DNA of 43,091 nt, taken from positions 1 through 43,091 of the forward strand of contig JANYDI010000058.1 of the NCBI GenBank assembly GCA_025363695.1, written 5' to 3'. Under the pieces are notes generated by a model. The model was given only the letters and a program-made list of their open reading frames with translations. It did no database searches and was not told the origin of the DNA. The position numbers and the translations under genes are program-made. This document shows, in pieces, positions 1 through 7,607 of this stretch. Position 1 is the first letter of the stretch. Each line of letters opens with the position of its first letter. This DNA comes from Opitutia bacterium (GTDB lineage Bacteria; Verrucomicrobiota; Verrucomicrobiia; Opitutales; JANYDI01).

Positions 1-70
1 TTTAAAAATGCTTTGCATTTTTAAAAATCGCACCCTGTAGGGGATCCTAAGGGGCACGAGTGCCCCTTAG
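1..70. repeat. BAM hairpin module, cut by window start
   Basis: Gene-facing half of a module. The right part of the long S2 hairpin (AAAATGC...GCATTTTT then AAATCGCACCCTG) is followed by GGGGATCC and the S1 hairpin at 47-70 with GGGGCAC/GTGCCCC arms. S1 faces the 3' end of the metal permease gene. Confidence 0.85.
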
Positions 71-77
71 CCCTTCC

Positions 78-1472
78 TTACCCTTTCGGAATAGCTTGAC
101 CGTGGGGGTCGCGGCTAGGGAAGTTGAGGGACCTGTCCAGCTCGGCAACGAGGGCGTCGCCCAAAACGTGCTCGATGGCTTCCGCGTCGTCATGGACGTG
201 ATCAGGAGCCATAGCGGCGCTGTGAGTCAGGTAGAGCTCCCAAAGGCGATGGCGGCGAATGACAGCCTGGGCGGTCTGGATGCCTGCCGGGGTAAGCTGC
301 AAAAAGCGCTCTTCCAGCGGTGCTTCGGGGTTAAGGATATCCACCAAGCCCTCTTTTTGGAAGGTTTTTATGGGCTTTGCAAGGGCGTTTGCCAGCAGCC
401 CTGAGTGGTCAGCCAAGCTTTTGAGCAAGAGGCCGTGGTCTTTGCGTTTTTCTAGCAAGGAATAGATGTGCTTGAGGGTGTTTTCCCTGTGGGCCTTGAG
501 GCGGTTTTTCCGATGACGGTAATACTGAGGCAGCCAGCCATGTAGGGGAGAAAACATAAAGGCCAGCAGGAAAAAAACGCCCAAAAAAAGGATCACGCAG
601 GGTCCTGTAGGCATTTGAGCAGCCAAAAACGAGGCAGCCGTGCCCAGCCAGCCCGATAGCAGCGCAAAGAACACGGAAAGCCCAAGCATCTTGGTAAAAG
701 AACGCGTAATCAAAAAAGCCGTAGCTCCTGGAAGCACAAACAAGGCCGACAAAAGTAGGGCCCCAACCGCTTGGAGGGCCACCACCACCGTAAAGGCCAA
801 AAGGGTAATCAAGGCCGCATTGACCCAATCCAGAGGAAGCGCCAAGCTCTGGGCAAAGGCGGGATCAAAGCTCGTTACCAGCAATTCTTTATAAAACAGA
901 CTGATGAGCAACACTAAGGCCACGAGTCCGATGGCCATCAAAGCGACATCCTGGACCCCCAAAGCTGCTGCCTGGCCAAAAAGCAGGCGATCCAACCCCG
1001 CTTTGGCCCCGGCAGGATGTTTTTGTAAGCAGCTGAGTAAAAAGGCTCCCAAGCCATAAAACCCAGACAACACCAAGGCCAAGGCAGCATCGGGCTTTAA
1101 GGGCGTATGGCGCTTGATGGCCTCAAAGACCGTAACGCCCGCCCAGGCCGCCACACTGGCGCCCAAGAGCAAGGCGACGGGGTTTTTCGTCATATTCCAG
1201 CAAAACCCCAAGACCACGCCCGGAAACACCGCATGCGCTAAGGTGTCTCCAATCAGGGCCATACGCCGCACCAGGACATAACAGCCCAGCAAGCCACATT
1301 GAACCCCCAATAGCGTAAACCCCAAAAAAGCCAGACGCAAAGTCACGTCCTGAAAACGCAGCAAGCCCAAAACCTGCTCCACAAAACCGCCTGGCGCCAC
1401 CTGCCCTATCGTCAAGGCCATCAAGGGCACAGGGCACAAAAACCACAAAAGTATTTTTTTATTCTTTAGCAC
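78..1472 (-). CDS. mntB: Mn/Zn-type ABC transporter permease fused to a DtxR/MntR-like C-terminal domain
   Basis: Inner-membrane permease of the ABC-3 (ZnuB/MntB) family, moving Mn2+, Zn2+ or Fe2+ with a separate ATPase and binding protein. Residues about 1-315 hold eight to nine hydrophobic segments and the family pattern around RRMALIGDTLAHAVFPG. From about residue 335 a winged helix follows (LLLKSLADHSGLLANALAK), then a metal-binding/dimerisation domain ending in DHVHDDAEAIEHVLGDAL and RDPHGQAIP, the hallmark of iron-dependent repressors, with His and Glu ligands kept. The start is GTG at 1472 with GGGAG just upstream; no in-frame ATG fits the hydrophobic N-terminus better. Such permease-regulator fusions are, from memory, frequent in PVC bacteria. 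The ATPase and binding protein are not in the window and could lie left of base 1. The fused domain may sense metal at the membrane or be a relic; the sequence cannot decide. Confidence 0.85.
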   Translation of the reverse strand: MLKNKKILLWFLCPVPLMALTIGQVAPGGFVEQVLGLLRFQDVTLRLAFLGFTLLGVQCGLLGCYVLVRRMALIGDTLAHAVFPGVVLGFCWNMTKNPVALLLGASVAAWAGVTVFEAIKRHTPLKPDAALALVLSGFYGLGAFLLSCLQKHPAGAKAGLDRLLFGQAAALGVQDVALMAIGLVALVLLISLFYKELLVTSFDPAFAQSLALPLDWVNAALITLLAFTVVVALQAVGALLLSALFVLPGATAFLITRSFTKMLGLSVFFALLSGWLGTAASFLAAQMPTGPCVILFLGVFFLLAFMFSPLHGWLPQYYRHRKNRLKAHRENTLKHIYSLLEKRKDHGLLLKSLADHSGLLANALAKPIKTFQKEGLVDILNPEAPLEERFLQLTPAGIQTAQAVIRRHRLWELYLTHSAAMAPDHVHDDAEAIEHVLGDALVAELDRSLNFPSRDPHGQAIPKG

Positions 1473-1521
1473 ACTCCCATCCTTAAGGGCGGAGTATAGA
1501 AAGGCAAGGAGTTTAAGAAGG

Positions 1522-1644
1522 CTAAGGGGGACAAGTCCCCCTTAGGATCCCCTTTTCGATAGCGATTTACTAAAATGCTACGCATTTTAGGTAAATCGCT
1601 ATCGAGAAGCCTATACTAAGGCCCCTCCAGATCGCGAAGCGATC
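1522..1644. repeat. BAM hairpin module
   Basis: S1 at 1522-1545 (GGGGGAC/GTCCCCC), GGATCC, S2 at about 1554-1604 (CGATAGCGATTTAC with its complement), distal CTAAGG at 1616-1621 and S3 GATCGCGAAGCGATC at 1630-1644. S1 faces the 5' end of the metal permease gene, so modules are not restricted to 3' ends. Confidence 0.9.
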
Positions 1645-1666
1645 AAATAAAGGACTGATTTAGTGC

Positions 1667-1696
1667 TTGAAACCTGGAGCTCTTCTGCTGTAGGAT
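1667..1696 (+). promoter_or_regulatory. candidate promoter for the F-box/LRR genes
   Basis: TTGAAA at 1667-1672, an 18-nt spacer and TAGGAT at 1691-1696. The -10 ends 7 nt before the ATG, so the start site would fall at the start codon. Called by eye; the -10 is weak. Confidence 0.35.
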
Positions 1697-1703
1697 CCAA
1701 AAC

Positions 1704-2783
1704 ATGACTATAAAAGACCTAAAATGCATTTACGTATTCGCTGTATTTTTCCTGTGCTCTTGCCTCAACGCAACGGATGAAGCCCAGGATGAGCCGTTCC
1801 CGCTGGAAGCGCTCCCCAATGAGCTCATCGTCCTGGTTTATGATTTCCTTGAGCCTCAGGAAAGAATCGCTTTATCCAGCGTAAACACGCAGCTGCGCTC
1901 ATTACGGCCAGTACGAAAAATAACGGTAAAGCACATCGAAGCCCTAAGGTTGATTTTTGAAGGTGCACCAAACGAGGTGGCGTCGTATCTGGATTTTAAT
2001 GCCCTTGTTGAGTTGGATATCGATTTTATGGGAAACGACCTCTATCATGAGATTGATTTTTTAAAGCCTAGAAAAACACATATAAAGGTGCTAAGCCTGC
2101 TAAAGATGCATTTCGGGTCAGATAGTCTGCGAGTAGATAACGCGTTAGTAGCCCTGGCACCTGGATTACTAGAGCTGCAGAGAGTCCATTTTCTCCGGAC
2201 CTATATAAGCGACGAAGGCCTCATTGCCCTGGCAAAATCACCCCAATTGCAGGCCCTCAATTTGTGGAATTTCAATAAAATAACGGATGTAGGCCTAAGG
2301 ACCTTAGCCGAGTGGACACAGTTGCAGCGCCTTGATTTATCCCAGATTTCCGTCAGCGCTATCGGTCTGAGTCCCTTAAGTAGGCTCACGCAATTGCAGC
2401 ACCTCGTTTTATGCAGAACCCGCATAGATAATGCCAGCCTCGTTTACCTGGCCAAACTCACCCAATTGCAATCCCTCGACTTATTCGTCACTGAAATCAG
2501 CGATGCAGGCCTCGTTCACCTGGCAGGGTTATCGGCCTTGAAAGATCTCAATTTGAGCCGAACTTACGTAGGCGACGCAGGCCTCGTTCACCTAGCTGGG
2601 TTAACGGCCTTGAGAAGTCTTGGTTTGTCCGAAACCCGCGTAGGCGACGCAGGCCTGCCCTACCTGGTTGGGTTATCAGCTTTGCAGGCACTTAATTTGT
2701 ACTTCACCCAAGTCACCAACGCCGGCGTCGCGGCCCTCCAAGAACGCCTTCCAGGCCTAAAAATCACCCACATCACCCCATAA
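1704..2783 (+). CDS. exported F-box-like / leucine-rich-repeat protein, copy 1
   Basis: The 359-residue product starts with a hydrophobic export segment (residues 9-20) ending in LCSC, a possible lipobox with Cys20. Residues 36-67 match the eukaryotic F-box pattern: LPNE, then hydrophobic-rich YDFL, then LSSVN and LRSL. From about residue 165 to the end run about 24-residue leucine-rich repeats of the form LTQLQxLxLSxTxISDAGLxxLA. In eukaryotes this pairing recruits substrates to SCF ubiquitin ligases; related proteins occur as effectors in amoeba- and plant-associated bacteria. Four bases separate it from a paralogue (2788) that is near-identical over the first 65 residues, pointing to recent tandem duplication. 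A role as a surface or secreted effector is inference. The N-terminal segment could also act only as a membrane anchor, leaving the F-box outside the cell. Confidence 0.8.
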   Translation: MTIKDLKCIYVFAVFFLCSCLNATDEAQDEPFPLEALPNELIVLVYDFLEPQERIALSSVNTQLRSLRPVRKITVKHIEALRLIFEGAPNEVASYLDFNALVELDIDFMGNDLYHEIDFLKPRKTHIKVLSLLKMHFGSDSLRVDNALVALAPGLLELQRVHFLRTYISDEGLIALAKSPQLQALNLWNFNKITDVGLRTLAEWTQLQRLDLSQISVSAIGLSPLSRLTQLQHLVLCRTRIDNASLVYLAKLTQLQSLDLFVTEISDAGLVHLAGLSALKDLNLSRTYVGDAGLVHLAGLTALRSLGLSETRVGDAGLPYLVGLSALQALNLYFTQVTNAGVAALQERLPGLKITHITP

Positions 2784-2787
2784 AACC

Positions 2788-3858
2788 ATGATCCTAAGAA
2801 GCATTTACGTATTCGCCGCATTTTTCCTGTGTTCTTGCCTCAACGCAACCCATGAAGCTCAGGATGAGCCGTTCCCACTCGAAACGCTCCCCAATGAGGT
2901 CATCGTGATGGTTTATGATTTCCTGAGTCCTCAGGAAACAAGGGCTTTATCCAGCGTGAATAGGCTCCTGCGTTCATTACGGCCCATACGAAAAATAACG
3001 GCAAGACAGATAGGTATACTTAGGTTGATTTTTGAAGATGCGCCGCGTGAGGTGGCGTCGTATCTGAATTTCGATTTGCTTGTTGAGCTGCATGTAAATG
3101 TTCTGACAAGGGAAATATCCAGGAGCTTTAGGGAATCAACACCTAGGGAAGCAAACATAAAAACACTGACAGTATCCTTGTTTTCAATGACAAACGAGGA
3201 CCTGGCAACCCTGGTACCTGGACTCACGCAGTTGCGAAAGCTCGGGTTATCGCGAAACGCAATAAACAATGAAGGCATCGCTCACCTGACCCAACTCACG
3301 CAGTTGCAAAATCTTGATTTATCCTGGACCTACGTAACGGATGCTGGCACCGCTTCCCTAACCCAACTCACGCAGTTGCAGAAACTCAATTTAAGTGGAT
3401 GCACCACGCTGACTGACAGCGGCATTGCTGAATTGGTAAAATTAACTCAATTGCAAAAACTCGGTATGTCCCACACCCGAGTGACCCATGTAGGCATCGC
3501 CCTCCTGGCTGCGTTAACCGCCTTGCAAAAACTCAATCTGTCTTGCACCCAAGTGACCGACGCTGAGATTATTCATCTTGTAAAATTAACTCAATTACAG
3601 AAACTCTACTTATATCACACCCAAGTGAGTGACGAGGGCCTTGCTCAGCTGACTGCGTTATCGGCTTTGCAAAAACTCAATGTGTCCGCCACCCGAGTGA
3701 GCGACGCGGGCCTCGCTCACCTGGCTGAATTAACGGCGTTATGGGAGCTCGATTTGAGTCACACCCCGACAAGCAAAGCCGGCATCGCAGCCCTTCAAGA
3801 ACACCGTCCAGGCCTGAAAATTTTATTGGGAACGCTAGATGCGATGCTCCCTTGGTAA
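2788..3858 (+). CDS. exported F-box-like / leucine-rich-repeat protein, copy 2
   Basis: Paralogue of the preceding gene, 356 residues. It has the same export segment with FFLCSC, the same F-box-like stretch (LPNEV, YDFLSPQE, ALSSVN, LLRSL) and C-terminal leucine-rich repeats of about 24 residues (LTQLQKLNLS, TRVSDAGLAHLAEL). The amino-terminal third is nearly the same as copy 1, while residues about 70-140 and the repeat register differ, so the ligand-binding face has diverged faster than the F-box. The gene begins 4 nt after copy 1 and ends 37 nt before ubiE, so all three are probably co-transcribed. No bacterial binding partner is evident nearby. Confidence 0.8.
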   Translation: MILRSIYVFAAFFLCSCLNATHEAQDEPFPLETLPNEVIVMVYDFLSPQETRALSSVNRLLRSLRPIRKITARQIGILRLIFEDAPREVASYLNFDLLVELHVNVLTREISRSFRESTPREANIKTLTVSLFSMTNEDLATLVPGLTQLRKLGLSRNAINNEGIAHLTQLTQLQNLDLSWTYVTDAGTASLTQLTQLQKLNLSGCTTLTDSGIAELVKLTQLQKLGMSHTRVTHVGIALLAALTALQKLNLSCTQVTDAEIIHLVKLTQLQKLYLYHTQVSDEGLAQLTALSALQKLNVSATRVSDAGLAHLAELTALWELDLSHTPTSKAGIAALQEHRPGLKILLGTLDAMLPW

Positions 3859-3895
3859 AGCTTGCCATAACGCCATCCTTAAAATAGGTTCCACC

Positions 3896-4594
3896 ATGCC
3901 CGAACCCGAAGAAATAAAAACCTTGTTCCAGCGTATTGCCTGGCGTTATGACCGAGCTAACACGGTCCTAAGCCTAGGACTGCACCGTTACTGGCGTTGG
4001 CGAACAGCACGGGTGGTCAAGGCCCTCAAGCCCAAGGTCGTGCTGGATATGGCCACTGGGACGGGTGATTTAGCCTTTGCCCTTGAGCGACAACTCGGGA
4101 AAACCACAAGCATTATGGGTATGGACTTTTGCGAACCCATGTTGGCCTTGGCGCGTAAAAAACAAGGGAATTCCCCTATTCCGTTTACCCTAGGCGATTG
4201 CCTAAATATTCCCCTAGATGACGGCAGTATCGACGTGGTAACTATGGCCTTTGGCTTACGGAATATTCCCCAGCGCAATAAAGCGTTTTTGGAAATCCAC
4301 CGCGTATTACGTCCTGGAGGGTTTTTGGTCCTCCTGGAGTTCAGCCAACCCAGCCGCTGGTTTGCGCCGCTGTATTGGCCGTATTTACACGCTATTTTAC
4401 CCTGGCTCTCAGGCCTCCTTACGGGCCACCAGGAAGCATATCGCTATTTGGGCCGCAGTATTGAGGGCTTTTTAAGCAAAAAAGCCCTCAGTGATGAGCT
4501 GCGTAAGCACGGCTTTGAGCCAGTAAAGGCTGTTGGGCTGTCGGCCTCCGTTGTGGCTATTCATGTAGGAAAGAAAAGGGCCAAGGGGAGCTAG
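3896..4594 (+). CDS. ubiE: demethylmenaquinone / demethoxybenzoquinol C-methyltransferase UbiE/MenG
   Basis: SAM-dependent enzyme that adds the ring methyl group in the last step of menaquinone synthesis (or the matching ubiquinone step). The 232-residue length is usual. The SAM-binding glycine motif VVLDMATGTGDLA lies at about residues 48-60, followed by DFCEPMLALA, the UbiE signature AFGLRNIPQRNKA, RVLRPGGFLVLLEFSQP, and a C-terminal SIEGFLSKKAL. An in-frame ATG lies 57 nt upstream, but the family start matches 3896. The stop TAG lies inside the loop of a BAM S1 hairpin (GAGCTAGCTC), so the last residues AKGS are repeat-derived. Confidence 0.93.
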   Translation: MPEPEEIKTLFQRIAWRYDRANTVLSLGLHRYWRWRTARVVKALKPKVVLDMATGTGDLAFALERQLGKTTSIMGMDFCEPMLALARKKQGNSPIPFTLGDCLNIPLDDGSIDVVTMAFGLRNIPQRNKAFLEIHRVLRPGGFLVLLEFSQPSRWFAPLYWPYLHAILPWLSGLLTGHQEAYRYLGRSIEGFLSKKALSDELRKHGFEPVKAVGLSASVVAIHVGKKRAKGS

Positions 4595-4701
4595 CTCCCC
4601 TTGTATCCCCTATCGGTAGCGATTTATTAAAATGCTAGCGCATTTTAAATAAATCGCTACCGGATGGCGATACAAGGCCCCCCACAGATCGCGAAGCGAT
4701 C
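4581..4701. repeat. BAM hairpin module
   Basis: S1 at 4581-4603, S2 with CGGTAGCGATTTATT and its complement, S3 GATCGCGAAGCGATC at 4687-4701. Inner arm CCTTGTATC and distal GATACAAGG are fully complementary over nine bases, the longest such match in the window. It carries the stop codon of ubiE. Confidence 0.9.
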
Positions 4702-4726
4702 CGGGTGTATTTTATGAATTGCTTTG

Positions 4727-4854
4727 AAAGCTTGGTTTTAACGGAGGCATTTTGACGTTTAGACAAGGAAGGGAAGTGCGTAGCGCACTTTAGGTGCGTG
4801 AGTCACTTCCCTGACGCCGTATAAACTCAAAAGGCCCCGCTAAAACCAAGCTTT
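4727..4854. repeat. P-type long palindrome, core alpha
   Basis: Outer arms AAAGCTTGGTTTTA and TAAAACCAAGCTTT. The core has GGAAGTG/CACTTCC arms and an inner GTGCGTAGCGCAC hairpin. The joint to the preceding S3 (GTGTATTTTATGAATTGCTT) recurs at 33349. A solitary S1 hairpin follows at 4853-4876, facing the next gene. Confidence 0.8.
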
Positions 4855-4876
4855 AGGGGCGCGAGCGCCCCCTTAG
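4853..4876. repeat. solitary S1 hairpin of the BAM family
   Basis: GGGGCGC, GA, GCGCCCCC arms followed by CTTAGCCCTTCC, as at the gene-facing end of a module, but the S2 and S3 parts are absent and a P palindrome sits in their place. The same arrangement occurs at 33490-33515. Confidence 0.7.
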
Positions 4877-4898
4877 CCCTTCCCTTTCCTCTTTTCGC

Positions 4899-5666
4899 TT
4901 GCAATTTTCAAAAACATGCACATTGTCCTTCCTTATAAAAACCTTCCTTACCCTTACGAAGCATGAGCTTTGGCAACTGATGACCTGGCCTGGGAGCTAT
5001 GCCATGGCTGCTGGATTCCTGGGCTTGATGGGTTTTTTGTTCTTTCTTGTCTTGGAACGATTTCTACATATATCTCAGAATACACCGCTTTTTGAGGGGT
5101 TTTTTGACTTGTTTTGGTTACCGGTTCTTTTTGGAGTCCCCTTGTTGACCTTACGGAGTTTTTCGCAGGAACGGCGTGAGGGGATTTTGGAAAGCGTCTT
5201 GGCAACCGGGGCCTCACTGCAGGCGCTGGTTTGGAGTAAATTTTTAGCCCTGTTTTCCTTTTACTGCCTTCTTTGGCTGCTGTGTCTGAGCTTTCCGCTT
5301 TGGATGCTGGGCGTACTGGGGCAGGCCGCACACAACCACCTCGATGTGGGTATGTTTGTTGGCAGTTACGCGTTTATCGCGCTCAGCGGAGCTTTTTACC
5401 TTTCTGTCGGGATGCTCCTTAGCAGCTTTACCGAAAACGCCACCCTCGCAGGCATGCTTACTTTCTGCGTTTTGTTTATCCTCATTGTAGGCTCGCAACT
5501 CCTTCCCCAGTCGCATCTGCTGCCCGACTGGCTTCAGGCACCTCTGCTGGTCTTGCAAAACCTGCCCCAGCTGGAGGACTTGCGGCATGGGATTTTAGAT
5601 TCCAGACCGGTAGTCTTTTACGGAAGCGGTACACTCTTATGTCTGACCCTCTGCAGGGGGCATTAG
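4899..5666 (+). CDS. gldF: ABC-2 type permease, GldF-like
   Basis: Membrane subunit of an ABC transporter of the GldF/YhaP-related ABC-2 family. About six hydrophobic segments are visible in 255 residues. The usual N-terminal pattern KHELWQLMTWPGSYA and the loop LLTLRSFSQERREGILESVLA (PLLTMR..AEE..GT.E in the family) are present. It is followed, across a module pair, by a GldG-like gene, the standard partner. The start is uncertain: no ATG gives a full N-terminus, and TTG at 4899 or TTG at 4923 are the in-frame choices. No ATPase partner is in the window. The names GldF/G come from Bacteroidota gliding, but homologues are widespread in non-gliding bacteria, so gliding is not implied. Confidence 0.75.
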   Translation: MQFSKTCTLSFLIKTFLTLTKHELWQLMTWPGSYAMAAGFLGLMGFLFFLVLERFLHISQNTPLFEGFFDLFWLPVLFGVPLLTLRSFSQERREGILESVLATGASLQALVWSKFLALFSFYCLLWLLCLSFPLWMLGVLGQAAHNHLDVGMFVGSYAFIALSGAFYLSVGMLLSSFTENATLAGMLTFCVLFILIVGSQLLPQSHLLPDWLQAPLLVLQNLPQLEDLRHGILDSRPVVFYGSGTLLCLTLCRGH

Positions 5667-5671
5667 GTTTG

Positions 5672-5936
5672 CTAAGGGGCGCTTGCGCCCCTTAGGATCC
5701 CCTACAGGTAGCGATTTTGTGAAATACTACGTATTTCAGCAAAATCGCTACCTGGCAGGAAATACTAAGGCCTCCCACGATCCCGAAGGGATCCGGGAGT
5801 ATACCTTAAAATTCGATTCCGAAGGAATCTGTGGGGGGCTTAGTATCTTCTACCAGGTAGCGATTTTATTAAAATGCATCGCATTTTATAAAATCGCTAC
5901 CTGTAGGGGATCCTAAGGGGCACGAGTGCCCCTTAG
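5672..5936. repeat. tail-to-tail pair of BAM modules
   Basis: Forward module (S1 at 5672, S2 with CAGGTAGCGATTTTG, S3 GATCCCGAAGGGATC at about 5779) and reverse module (S3 GATTCCGAAGGAATC at about 5817, S2, S1 ending 5936). The two S3 copies differ by compensating changes (CCC/GGG versus TCC/GGA). It fills the whole gap between the GldF- and GldG-like genes. Confidence 0.9.
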
Positions 5937-5963
5937 CCCTTTCGCAACAAACTTTTAAAGTCC

Positions 5964-7370
5964 ATGAACAAACATGATTTCAAATACGTCAACCGGGGAA
6001 ACGCCCTACGCCGTTTTTTGACGTGGGTGCTGAGCTTGCTCTTCTTGGTGGGGCTGCAATACTTGAGCTATCGTTATTTTTGGCGCCACGATATCACGAC
6101 AGCAAAACGCTACGGCCTCAGCGCGCACACGCAGCGTCAGCTAAAACACCTACAAACGCCTACGGAACTTATCCTAGTAATGGATCAAAAAGACCCCAAA
6201 ACGGAGCTCATTAACCATGATATTCATAAGCTCATGAACGAGCTCTGTTTTGCCTCCTACCAGGATGGCGTCCCAAAACTATCGCTGCGTTTTGTAAATC
6301 CTGAACAATCCCTGGAAACACTGGAAGCACGCTGGGGCTCTGGCCTGGAGAACAGCCTCTTGGTTGTGCAGGCTCAGCGCTTTAAAAAACTGCCTTTGTA
6401 TACTTTCTATACGGACAAAGCTGCTGAGCCGACCTTCGGGGCGGAAGCGGCCATCCTATCGGCCTTGCTTGAACTAGAAATGCCGCAGGCCCGTATTGTA
6501 TTCACATCCGGCCATGGAGAAATGGACCCCCAAAGCACAGCAGCGTTGCAGGGTCTTTCCTTGTTTAATCAGGATCTCAAAACGAGTGGCTTTGTTAGTG
6601 AATCTATCGATATACTCAGCAACCCAGAGGCCCTGAGCACGGCCAACTTGGTGATCATCGCTGGCCCCAGGCAAGCCTTTACGCCGGAGGAAGCCCAGGC
6701 GCTGAAGCGTTTTAGCCAAAAAAAAGGGAGCGCTATTTTTGTGTTCTTAGCAGCCTTACGCCCGCATGGTTTAGAAGCGCTTTTTGAGGACTGGGGCCTT
6801 GAAGCTCCGGAGGAACTCATTGAAGAAACACAGGCCCAAAACCAAACCCCTGAAGGCGAACTCCTGCTCCAGGGCTTTGCCCAGCACCCCTTGTGCCAGC
6901 TGATCAAAGACCATAAAATGCCCATCATTACGGGATTAGCTCGCCCCTTATGGATCCAGGAGGAGCAAGAAACCCTACAGGGCCTTGTCTACACCTCCAA
7001 GACAAGCTTTTCACGGCAGGTTTTTCACGAAGGCAAACGCCTTGCCTTTTCACCAGACCCAGCGCATATCGGCCCCTTGTGCGTCGCCGTCTGGGGAAGC
7101 AAGCCCCAAGGCCGGCACTTGTGGGTAGTTGGCAATGCTGATTTCCTGAGTAATCAATACTTCCCCAAGGGCGGGAATGCCCTTTTTGCCCAACAGAGCG
7201 TACGTCATGCCCTTGAAGGGCCGCCGCTAGCAGCGGTTCCGCCAAAAATCCTCAAAGAAAGGCCCCTGCTCCTCACGCAAGCCCAGCTTTTTAAGCTTGC
7301 CCTGGGGCTGTGCGTATTACCCGTTTTACTGCTAGGAGCGGCAGCTGGATGCTACGTTTTGCGCAGATAA
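5964..7370 (+). CDS. gldG: GldG-like ABC-associated periplasmic protein
   Basis: The 468-residue product has an N-terminal membrane anchor (about 18-36), a long extracytoplasmic part and a C-terminal transmembrane helix (about 447-466) ending in LRR. The early motif DITTAKRYGLSAHTQRQLK is the signature of the ABC-type uncharacterised transport domain (PF09822), and FTSGHGEMD and LVIIAGPRQAFTPEEAQALK match the later conserved parts. It works with a GldF-type permease; the substrate is unknown. The preceding gap is entirely a pair of hairpin modules, so it is unclear whether both genes share one transcript. No Shine-Dalgarno is visible before the ATG. Confidence 0.82.
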   Translation: MNKHDFKYVNRGNALRRFLTWVLSLLFLVGLQYLSYRYFWRHDITTAKRYGLSAHTQRQLKHLQTPTELILVMDQKDPKTELINHDIHKLMNELCFASYQDGVPKLSLRFVNPEQSLETLEARWGSGLENSLLVVQAQRFKKLPLYTFYTDKAAEPTFGAEAAILSALLELEMPQARIVFTSGHGEMDPQSTAALQGLSLFNQDLKTSGFVSESIDILSNPEALSTANLVIIAGPRQAFTPEEAQALKRFSQKKGSAIFVFLAALRPHGLEALFEDWGLEAPEELIEETQAQNQTPEGELLLQGFAQHPLCQLIKDHKMPIITGLARPLWIQEEQETLQGLVYTSKTSFSRQVFHEGKRLAFSPDPAHIGPLCVAVWGSKPQGRHLWVVGNADFLSNQYFPKGGNALFAQQSVRHALEGPPLAAVPPKILKERPLLLTQAQLFKLALGLCVLPVLLLGAAAGCYVLRR

Positions 7371-7392
7371 AAACTGCCGCGCAGGTAAAAAA

Positions 7393-7468
7393 TGGTGCCC
7401 CCACTGAGATTCGAACTCAGATTAACGGTTTAGGAAACCGCGGTTCTATCCTATTGAACTATGGGGAC
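7393..7468 (-). tRNA. trnR-CCU: tRNA-Arg, anticodon CCU
   Basis: On the minus strand the acceptor GTCCCCA pairs with TGGGGGC and is followed by an encoded CCA end. The D stem is GTTC/GAAC, the anticodon loop TTCCTAA places CCT at 34-36, and the T arm is CTGAG-TTCGAAT-CTCAG. It reads AGG codons. The gene is 76 nt long. Confidence 0.95.
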
Positions 7469-7507
7469 TATTTGGTAGCTGAGTGAATAAAATAATTTAA
7501 TCTGTGC

Positions 7508-7535
7508 TTGATTTTACAAAAGACACAGCTACAAT
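7508..7535 (+). promoter_or_regulatory. candidate promoter of the LacI-family gene
   Basis: TTGATT, a 16-nt spacer and TACAAT, 72 nt before the start codon. Unlike many other genes here, this one would have a real 5' leader. Confidence 0.45.
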
Positions 7536-7607
7536 GAAAAAGAGCGTCTTTGGGTAAAGTCAAGATTAATCCCACTGAGCCTTCGCCGTAGCACGAATAA
7601 AGCTTTT

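Noticed and set aside
60..894. Plus-strand frames opposite the metal permease gene
   Set aside because: They are shadows of a clear minus-strand membrane protein with recognised domains.
1522..1545. S1 hairpins as ordinary Rho-independent terminators
   Set aside because: The stems are suitable but no U tract follows on either strand, and S1 also sits at 5' ends; a termination role is possible but not of the classical kind.
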